Part shown: piece after piece, positions 32,267-37,874 of the stretch
How positions within the stretch are numbered: position 1 is the stretch's first letter
How the letters are laid out: the number at the start of each line of letters is the position of its first letter
DNA from: an uncultured Pelagibacteraceae bacterium
GTDB taxonomy: Bacteria; Pseudomonadota; Alphaproteobacteria; Pelagibacterales; Pelagibacteraceae
NCBI GenBank assembly: GCA_902525355.1
Contig: CABZGO010000015.1
Span: forward strand, 1-37,874
Direction: 5' to 3'
Length of the DNA: 37,874 nt
The notes under the pieces: generated by a model
The model's input: only the letters and a program-made list of their open reading frames with translations
Told to the model about the DNA's origin: nothing
The model's database searches: none
Translations under genes and position numbers: made by a program

Positions 32267-32983
32267 TTATTTTTTATCTGATGAAGATTTATCTTCTTCT
32301 TTAGATTTCTCACTAACTGCCTTATCACCGTCAGTTGAAGTTTTTTCACTACCTTCTGCAGCTGCATCTGCTCCTTCTGCAGCTTCACCTTCAACCGTCT
32401 CTGCTGGTTTTTCTGGCTCTTTTACTACAGTAGGTGCAGCAACTGTGGCAATTACGAAGTCTCTTCCTTGAATCGTAGGAGTTACTTTTTCAGGTAATTT
32501 GATTGAAGAAATTTTTATACTTGTACCAATATCTAAACCATTTAAATCTACAACAAGTTCGGTTGGAATATTTTCTGCAGGACATCTAAGTTCTACCTTA
32601 CGTCTTACAATATTTAGTACTCCCCCACGTTTGAGTCCTGGAGATAATTCATTATTTATAAATTTCACAGGTATTTCTAAAATAATTTTTCCTCCTTTAA
32701 CAACTCTCATTAAATCAAAATGAATTGGCTCATCAGTGACAGTGTCAAAAGAAATATTTCTAGTTAAGACTTTCTGTTCTTTGCCTTCTAATTTAATAGA
32801 AATAACATTAGATAGAAAATTTTCTTTATTTATTAAATTCTTTAGCTCTTTAGTAGTAATTGAAATTTTTTCATTTGGCAGTTCACCACCGTAAATTATA
32901 CCTGGAACAATACCTGTGCTTCTCAGATTGTTCACTTGGCCTTTAGTTTTTGTTACTCTTATTGTTGCTTGTATTATGCTCAT
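32267..32983 (-). CDS. rplY: Ribosomal protein bL25, CTC-type with acidic tail
   Basis: A 238-aa L25/general stress protein CTC that binds 5S rRNA. The N-terminal L25 domain (about 1-95; GIVPGIIYGGE) is followed by the beta-rich CTC domain (about 100-180). A low-complexity tail (about 185-238) is rich in Ala, Glu, Lys and Ser. The tail is unlike the short E. coli L25 but common in alphaproteobacteria. It heads rplY-pth-ychF. Confidence 0.95.
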   Translation of the reverse strand: MSIIQATIRVTKTKGQVNNLRSTGIVPGIIYGGELPNEKISITTKELKNLINKENFLSNVISIKLEGKEQKVLTRNISFDTVTDEPIHFDLMRVVKGGKIILEIPVKFINNELSPGLKRGGVLNIVRRKVELRCPAENIPTELVVDLNGLDIGTSIKISSIKLPEKVTPTIQGRDFVIATVAAPTVVKEPEKPAETVEGEAAEGADAAAEGSEKTSTDGDKAVSEKSKEEDKSSSDKK

Positions 32984-32994
32984 AAATTGCAGGT

Positions 32995-33022
32995 TTTATA
33001 ACGCAGTTTGGTAATTTTACAA
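32995..33022 (-). promoter_or_regulatory. Predicted rplY-pth-ychF promoter
   Basis: On the minus strand TTGTAA (complement of 33017-33022) is followed by a 16-nt spacer and TATAAA (complement of 32995-33000). It fills the 42-bp gap between prs and rplY. The -10 matches consensus at 5 of 6, the -35 at 4 of 6. The leader would be only a few bases long. Confidence 0.45.
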
Positions 33023-33025
33023 GAT

Positions 33026-33958
33026 TTATTTAAATAGATCTGAGACAGATGTTGAATTAGAAATTCTTTTAATTGCCTCAGCTAGTAAGATTGATATTGA
33101 TAATACTTCAATATTTCTTACTTTTTTTAGTTTGTCTGAACTATCTATACTATCTGTAATAACTAAGTTTTTAATTTTTGAATTTTTTATCTTTTTAACT
33201 GCATCACCACTAAAAACTCCATGAGTTGCATATACATGAACATCTTTTGCACCTCTTTTTAATAAAGCCTCAGCTGCATTTACTATTGTTCCTCCAGAGT
33301 CAATTATATCATCAGTTAAAATACAGACTTTATTTTTTACATTTCCAATAACATTCATTACTTGCGATTTTCCAGGACTAGGCCTCCTTTTGTCTACAAT
33401 TGCTAATCCAACATCTAATTTTTTTCCTAAAGCTCTTGCCCTTTCAACTCCTCCCACATCAGGTGCAACACATATAACATTTTTGCTTTTGATCTTTCTT
33501 TTAATATGTTTTGCAAAGATTGGAGTAGCAAATAAGTTGTCAACAGGAATATCAAAAAAACCTTGAATTTGACCAGCATGCAAATCTACTGTTACTACTC
33601 TGTCAGCTCCTGCATTCGTTATTAGGTTTGATACTAATTTTGCAGATATAGATGTTCTGGGCACAACTTTACGATCCTGTCTTGCGTATCCGAAATATGG
33701 TATTACCGTTGTGATATTTTTTGCTGAGGATCTTTTAAGTGCGTCTATACAAAGAAGTAATTCCATCAGGTTATCATTTGCTGGAGAGGATATAGATTGT
33801 ATTATAAAAATACTATTTCCTCTTATATTTTCGTTAATCTCAATATAGATCTCACCATCAGCAAATTTTCTAATACTTGTATTAACTAATTTATTTTTAA
33901 GATTTTTTGAAATTTTATTACTTAGCTGTTTATTGCTATTACCTGTGAGAATCTTCAT
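33026..33958 (-). CDS. prs: Ribose-phosphate pyrophosphokinase
   Basis: A 310-aa PRPP synthetase that transfers diphosphate from ATP to ribose-5-phosphate for nucleotide, histidine and tryptophan synthesis. Visible are [12 protein letters not shown], the [14 protein letters not shown]-binding region, [12 protein letters not shown] and the PRPP-binding loop [13 protein letters not shown]. Length is normal. It lies upstream of rplY, the usual alphaproteobacterial arrangement. Confidence 0.98.
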   Translation of the reverse strand: MKILTGNSNKQLSNKISKNLKNKLVNTSIRKFADGEIYIEINENIRGNSIFIIQSISSPANDNLMELLLCIDALKRSSAKNITTVIPYFGYARQDRKVVPRTSISAKLVSNLITNAGADRVVTVDLHAGQIQGFFDIPVDNLFATPIFAKHIKRKIKSKNVICVAPDVGGVERARALGKKLDVGLAIVDKRRPSPGKSQVMNVIGNVKNKVCILTDDIIDSGGTIVNAAEALLKRGAKDVHVYATHGVFSGDAVKKIKNSKIKNLVITDSIDSSDKLKKVRNIEVLSISILLAEAIKRISNSTSVSDLFK

Positions 33959-33972
33959 TTTCTGAGAATGAT

Positions 33973-34728
33973 TTATTTAATCACAATTACAGAGATATTT
34001 CTACCATAATCATTTAATTTATTTCTAATAGATCTTCTAGCGCTAAAAAAGTTGTTACTTAATAAATATGTATCTTTTTTGATAATTTCAATGTTTTTAA
34101 CCCCAAATTTCCTAAATTGTTCTTTAATGCAATCATTTAAACTGAAAAATATTTTATTTTTTTTAATTTCAAAAAATTTTTTATTAGATCTTTCTTGATC
34201 AATAAATTTTTTTAATAAATCATTTCTTACTTCATAGTTTTCTTTTTCTATACAAGGTCCAATTACAACTATTAAATCTTTAAATTTACTTCCACAAGAT
34301 TTAAATTTTCTCAATGTTGCAGATATTATTTTTTTGTATGCTCCTTTCCATCCTGCATGAAGTGCACTAATTAGATTATTAACTGGGTCATATATAAAAA
34401 CAGGAGCACAATCAGCTGTCAGGATTCCTAAAGCAATTCCTTTTTTATTTGTTATTAATGAGTCTCCTAATAATTTTTTGTTTGGAATTTTGCTTACTTT
34501 ATAAACACTATTACTATGAATTTGATCTAACAATACAAGATTATTTTTTTTACAACCAATTTTAAGACAAACTTTTTCTATATTTTTTTTAACATCTTTA
34601 ATTTTATCTTTAGATCCAAGACCACAATTTAAACTTTTATAAATACCTTTTGAGAAGCCGCCTTCTCGATTAAAGAAACCATGTTTTATCCTCTTGAATT
34701 TAGAAAGTTTTTTTGATTTAAACATCAT
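33973..34728 (-). CDS. pgeF: YfiH/PgeF-like copper-family (laccase-domain) protein
   Basis: A 251-aa member of the multicopper-polyphenol-oxidase-like family (YfiH/YlmD/PgeF), reported to act on purine nucleosides or to correct peptidoglycan precursors. The metal-binding [10 protein letters not shown] and [12 protein letters not shown] motifs are present. Its start overlaps the methyltransferase stop (ATGATG with the TGA inside), and either ATG could be used. Which activity applies cannot be decided. Confidence 0.85.
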   Translation of the reverse strand: MMFKSKKLSKFKRIKHGFFNREGGFSKGIYKSLNCGLGSKDKIKDVKKNIEKVCLKIGCKKNNLVLLDQIHSNSVYKVSKIPNKKLLGDSLITNKKGIALGILTADCAPVFIYDPVNNLISALHAGWKGAYKKIISATLRKFKSCGSKFKDLIVVIGPCIEKENYEVRNDLLKKFIDQERSNKKFFEIKKNKIFFSLNDCIKEQFRKFGVKNIEIIKKDTYLLSNNFFSARRSIRNKLNDYGRNISVIVIK

Positions 34729-35807
34729 TCGAAACCAAAAAAATCATTATTTTTATTTTTATATCCAAAAATCACTTTGAAAAGGCTTCCCATTTGCTTT
34801 TCTTCAAGTAGCCGAACTAAAGTTTCCTGCATGTATTTTCTTTCTTCATTAGTCATTTTTTTTCCTAAAATCATTGCTCTTTCATTAATACCCATTCTTT
34901 CTAGAAAAAACTTTTGAGTAACTATCTTTTTAACTTTTAGATTATTTTTAAAAAAATACTCTTTTAACAAACTAAAATTTACAAGTGAGGTTATATCTGC
35001 TCTGCCGAGATTTTTTAACATTGCCTTAACTGAAATTTTTTTATTATTCATCACTGCCTGTATGGTACTAGAGTTATTACAGTTCAAATACCCGTAATCT
35101 ATAAGTAAAATACCACCTGAAAGTTTTGAAATCTTTTTTATGATTGGATTTAATTCTAAAAATCCCCTTTTAGGAAATTCAATAAATTTCAGTTTTTTTA
35201 ATGTCTCAAATGTTTTTATTTGAGAAATGTCTTTTTTGTTACCCTTTATAAACTTTTCAACAATATCAATTTTGTTTTTCACTGAGTAACATTTCTCAAA
35301 TAAATAGTCATTTCTATTAGAAAACTGTTTAACTGGGATTGCATCAAAAAACTCATTACCAAAAAAAATAACTGGACCTTCTTTTATTGAGTTAAAGTTT
35401 TTTATCCATTTAATACGCTTGTTATCTATATTTTGTTTTTGCAATTTTTTTAAAAATGTACTTTTCTCATATAAGTAAATTTTAACAGATTTATTTAACT
35501 CAGGAAATTTTTTTAGAGTATTAACTATAACTTTAGTCAAGCTCCCATCCCCTGGTCCAAGTTCTATAAAATTAAATTTTTTAGGCTTACCCATTTTTTC
35601 CCAGGCAGAAACCAACCATATACCTATAATCTCTGAAAATAGATTTGATATAGTAGGGGACGTAATAAAATCTCCATTTTTACCAAATGGATTTTTACTA
35701 GAGTAATAACCTATCCTTGGCATATATAGAATTTTTTCGATAAAATCGTCAACAGGTATAGGTTTTTTAGAGAGAATATTAAATTTTTTGAGATTTAGTT
35801 TCATCAT
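34725..35807 (-). CDS. MidA/NDUFAF7-like SAM-dependent methyltransferase
   Basis: A 360-aa class I methyltransferase of the COG1565/DUF185 family, whose eukaryotic member NDUFAF7 methylates an arginine in complex I. The ELGPGDGSLTKVI motif is the SAM-binding loop, and the N-terminal GYYSSKNPFGKNGDFITSP and FFGNEFFDAIPVKQF segments are diagnostic of the family. It overlaps lgt by up to 29 bp and the YfiH-like gene by 4 bp. The target in bacteria is not known to me. Confidence 0.9.
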   Translation of the reverse strand: MMKLNLKKFNILSKKPIPVDDFIEKILYMPRIGYYSSKNPFGKNGDFITSPTISNLFSEIIGIWLVSAWEKMGKPKKFNFIELGPGDGSLTKVIVNTLKKFPELNKSVKIYLYEKSTFLKKLQKQNIDNKRIKWIKNFNSIKEGPVIFFGNEFFDAIPVKQFSNRNDYLFEKCYSVKNKIDIVEKFIKGNKKDISQIKTFETLKKLKFIEFPKRGFLELNPIIKKISKLSGGILLIDYGYLNCNNSSTIQAVMNNKKISVKAMLKNLGRADITSLVNFSLLKEYFFKNNLKVKKIVTQKFFLERMGINERAMILGKKMTNEERKYMQETLVRLLEEKQMGSLFKVIFGYKNKNNDFFGFE

Positions 35808-36564
35808 TTCTTTTAAAATAAATTACAAACCCAATTAAAATCATAATAGCGCTTAAAAGTATTCCCATGCTAATGTTTCCAAACAAATATCCAATTTGGA
35901 TATCAGGCTCTCTAAAAAATTCAGAAGTAATTCTAAAACAACCATAAAGTATTAAGAACATAATAGAACAATTTCCAACTTTATAATTTTTATTAAAAAA
36001 AATAAAATTCATTAAAATAAATAAAATAACTCCCTCTAAAAATGCCTCATATAATTGAGAAGGGTGTCTCAACTTATTATCATAATTTGGAAAAAAAACT
36101 CCCCAATTAGAATTTGTAACTTTTCCAATTAATTCTCCATTTATAAAGTTTGAAATCCTACCAAATAGAATTCCTATAGGTGCTGTAACAGAAACTAAAT
36201 CTAAAAATACAAAAATATCTTTCATATTTTTTTTTGAAAACAAATAACTAGAAATAATGACACCAATTAAGCCCCCATGAAAGGACATTCCACCATTCCA
36301 GATCATGAATATTTCAATTGGCTTATTTAAAAAAAATGGAAGATTATAAAAAATTACGTATCCTAATCTTCCACCAATAATAATTCCTATTATCAAATAT
36401 GAGATATAATCTTCAAATAATTTTGAAATTATATCGTCTTTAATAAGTATTTTTTTGCAATATATCCAACCAAAAATGATACCAAAAATGTATGCTAGTG
36501 AATACCACCTTATACTTAAAGAGAACATTTCAAAAGCTACTGGGTCAAAATTATTGGTAAACAT
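35779..36564 (-). CDS. lgt: Prolipoprotein diacylglyceryl transferase
   Basis: A 261-aa inner-membrane enzyme with about seven helices that adds diacylglycerol to the lipobox cysteine of prolipoproteins. The conserved MSFHGGLIGV segment and the Lgt signature GRISNFINGELIGK (about residues 135-148) are intact, with HPSQLYEAFLEG following. It heads the lgt-to-prs run and is divergent from the UbiK-like gene. Confidence 0.96.
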   Translation of the reverse strand: MFTNNFDPVAFEMFSLSIRWYSLAYIFGIIFGWIYCKKILIKDDIISKLFEDYISYLIIGIIIGGRLGYVIFYNLPFFLNKPIEIFMIWNGGMSFHGGLIGVIISSYLFSKKNMKDIFVFLDLVSVTAPIGILFGRISNFINGELIGKVTNSNWGVFFPNYDNKLRHPSQLYEAFLEGVILFILMNFIFFNKNYKVGNCSIMFLILYGCFRITSEFFREPDIQIGYLFGNISMGILLSAIMILIGFVIYFKRNDETKSQKI

Positions 36565-36575
36565 TTGTAAAATTT

Positions 36576-36597
36576 ATTATAAGCTATTAAATATAAT
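36576..36597. promoter_or_regulatory. Back-to-back TATAAT boxes between lgt and the ubiK-like gene
   Basis: In the 50-bp divergent gap, a perfect TATAAT is on the minus strand (36576-36581, facing lgt) and another on the plus strand (36592-36597, facing the UbiK-like gene). Each would give a very short leader. No good -35 boxes are seen, and AT-richness makes TATAAT by chance fairly likely. Confidence 0.3.
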
Positions 36598-36614
36598 TCT
36601 AGTAAATAATTATT

Positions 36615-36857
36615 ATGTCAAAATCAAGATACGTATTCGATAAATTTGCAAAACTAATTGAACAAGGTTTGATAAATTATAAAGATGTATCTGATGAGGT
36701 AATCACAATACTAAAATCTAAGAGAGATGAAATTATATTTAAAATGAAACTTGCAAGCAAAGAAGAAGTTGATGTTTTAAATAAGAGAATAAGTAATCTT
36801 GAAAAAAAATTAGAGGAAAAGCAGAAAAGAAAAAAAACTAGTAAGGTAAAGAAATAG
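36615..36857 (+). CDS. ubiK: UbiK/BMFP-type small coiled-coil protein
   Basis: An 80-aa protein with an amphipathic N-terminal half and a C-terminal coiled coil (about residues 45-72, LNKRISNLEKKLEE) ending in a Lys-rich tail. This matches the BMFP/UbiK family, an accessory factor of ubiquinone biosynthesis that binds membranes and trimerises. Its last 20 bp overlap the convergent kinase gene. Confidence 0.75.
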   Translation: MSKSRYVFDKFAKLIEQGLINYKDVSDEVITILKSKRDEIIFKMKLASKEEVDVLNKRISNLEKKLEEKQKRKKTSKVKK

Positions 36858-37874
36858 TCACTTTTAGCCCACCCAATTTTGATTTATAAAAATTAATGTC
36901 TCCTCCATGTGACTTAATAATATCAGACGATATAGACAATCCTAAACCAACACTTGATTTAGACTCAGATCTACTTTTATCAATTTTATAAAATGGTTTG
37001 ATAATGTTATGAAATTCTGACTTGTCTACTCCAGGACCATCATCATCAATTGATAAAAAAATAGTTGAATTTTTTTTTTGTAAATTGACTGATATTTTTT
37101 TTGCATATTTTACAGAATTATCTAGTAAATTATTGATACACCTTGTGATTAGACTTTTTCTTCCATTGAAATAGATTTTTTTTGAACTTTGCACATCAAT
37201 ATTATTGTTGTCATATTTTAAAATTGTTTCATTTAAAAGTTCTGAAATATCGAATGTTTCAGTTTTATCTTTTGCACCGGTGCTTGTAAATTGAAGGTAC
37301 TCATTGAGCATTTTTTCCATTTCATCAACATCCCTCGAAATTTTTGATGATAAATTTTTATCTTTAATGACAGCAAGTTGTAGTTTTATTCTAGTAAGTG
37401 GCGTTCGCAAATCGTGACTGATACCAGATAGCATCTCAGATCTTTGATTTAAGTGCCTTTGTATTCTTTTTCTCATTTTTTCAAATTCAAGACCAGCTTT
37501 TCTTATTTCTAATGCTCCTGAGGGTCTAAATTCCTCAATGTCCTCACCCCTTCCAAATCTCTCAGATGCTTGAGCTAATTTAGTTATCGGCCTAGTTTGA
37601 TTTTTTAAAAAAATCATTGCTATCGCTATCATCAAAATTGCTGGAATAGTAATCCAAAATGCAAAAATTCTTATGGAAGATACTTGAATTCTCTCTTTAG
37701 GAAAAAATATTTGTAAAACTCCATCTCTAAATTTGATTCTTAAATCTACAACTTCCTTATAAGAAATAGTGTTAAACCAATGTTGACCGATTTTAGGTTT
37801 TAATTCTCTTCTTAGTGTTCTGTCCATCGGACTAAACCATCTCTCAACTTTAATATCTGGTAATTTTTCATTTT
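36838..37874 (-). CDS. EnvZ-like sensor histidine kinase, partial (N-terminus outside window)
   Basis: The frame is open to the right edge, so the first part, including the first membrane helix, lies outside. What is present: a periplasmic remainder, a membrane helix (FWITIPAILMIAIAMIFL), a HAMP segment (PITKLAQASERFGRGEDIEEF), the DHp phosphoacceptor His in SGISHDLRTPL and an HATPase domain with N box (NNLLDNSVKYA), G1 (DDGPGV) and G2 (GLGLSI). An internal ATG at 37827 is not the true start. The EnvZ/OmpR class fits best. A response regulator gene is expected just beyond the edge. Confidence 0.9.
   Translation of the reverse strand, partial: NEKLPDIKVERWFSPMDRTLRRELKPKIGQHWFNTISYKEVVDLRIKFRDGVLQIFFPKERIQVSSIRIFAFWITIPAILMIAIAMIFLKNQTRPITKLAQASERFGRGEDIEEFRPSGALEIRKAGLEFEKMRKRIQRHLNQRSEMLSGISHDLRTPLTRIKLQLAVIKDKNLSSKISRDVDEMEKMLNEYLQFTSTGAKDKTETFDISELLNETILKYDNNNIDVQSSKKIYFNGRKSLITRCINNLLDNSVKYAKKISVNLQKKNSTIFLSIDDDGPGVDKSEFHNIIKPFYKIDKSRSESKSSVGLGLSISSDIIKSHGGDINFYKSKLGGLKVTISLPY

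Noticed and set aside
32244..32471. 75-aa Ser/Ala-rich plus-strand ORF opposite the rplY tail
   Set aside because: Reverse complement of the low-complexity Ala/Glu/Ser tail of L25.
1..37874. CRISPR arrays, insertion sequences, integrases, toxin-antitoxin or phage-defence cassettes
   Set aside because: I found no spaced direct repeats, terminal inverted repeats with transposase, or recognisable defence genes. The content is core metabolic and informational genes.

Overview
The window looks like chromosomal DNA from a streamlined marine alphaproteobacterium, most likely of the SAR11/Pelagibacterales type. It is very AT-rich (roughly 30% GC by eye), and lysine, asparagine and isoleucine are inflated in the proteins. 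Genes abut or overlap by a few bases, and no gap exceeds about 110 bp. Alphaproteobacterial hallmarks are a CcrM-type GANTC methyltransferase, an F0 ATP synthase with both b and b' subunits, a petABC bc1 operon and a complete beta-carotene-to-retinal gene set. No insertion sequence, prophage, CRISPR array or other sign of recent transfer was seen. The genus assignment is inference.

Layout. (1) 2-2878, plus: a cytochrome c oxidase operon, with the C-terminus of subunit I, subunit III, a subunit IV-like protein, an unknown 87-aa membrane protein and heme O synthase CtaB. (2) 2920-4772, plus: threonine synthase and a peroxiredoxin, ending at a GC-rich hairpin. (3) 17583-4805, minus: a nearly gap-free run of DUF721, DsbA-like protein, SMC, F0 ATP synthase (atpI-B-E-F'-F), crtI-crtB-crtY-blh, a 60-aa membrane protein, ispH, thrB and rnhA. 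(4) 17584-19705, plus: mutY and a flavoprotein monooxygenase. (5) 22275-19702, minus: family-4-like uracil-DNA glycosylase, a 44-aa membrane protein (21429-21563), rnhB and ccrM. (6) 22286-26195, plus: a TPR lipoprotein or periplasmic protein, ispE, tRNA-Gln(TTG) and pcnB. (7) 27944-26192, minus: trmL, hemF and greA. (8) 28039-30616, plus: petA, petB and petC. (9) 36564-30593, minus: lgt, a MidA/NDUFAF7-like methyltransferase, a YfiH/PgeF-like protein, prs, rplY, pth and ychF. (10) 36615-36857, plus: a UbiK-like protein. (11) 37874-36838, minus: a sensor histidine kinase that runs off the right edge.

How the genes fit together. Much of the window is proton-motive-force machinery: the oxidase and bc1 complex generate it, and F0 spends it. 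The retinal pathway, which supplies the chromophore of a light-driven proton pump, lies directly downstream of and co-oriented with F0. The opsin itself and a GGPP synthase (crtE) are not in the window. ispE and ispH supply isoprenoid precursors, and ctaB and hemF feed heme biosynthesis.

Most notable observations: an SMC of only 857 aa whose middle shows no recognisable hinge; a strong predicted ccrM promoter with GANTC sites in its spacer and across its -10 box; a 44-aa membrane-protein gene overlapping rnhB; a GC-rich hairpin between convergent genes; and a CCA-adding enzyme gene starting 3 nt after a tRNA whose CCA is encoded.
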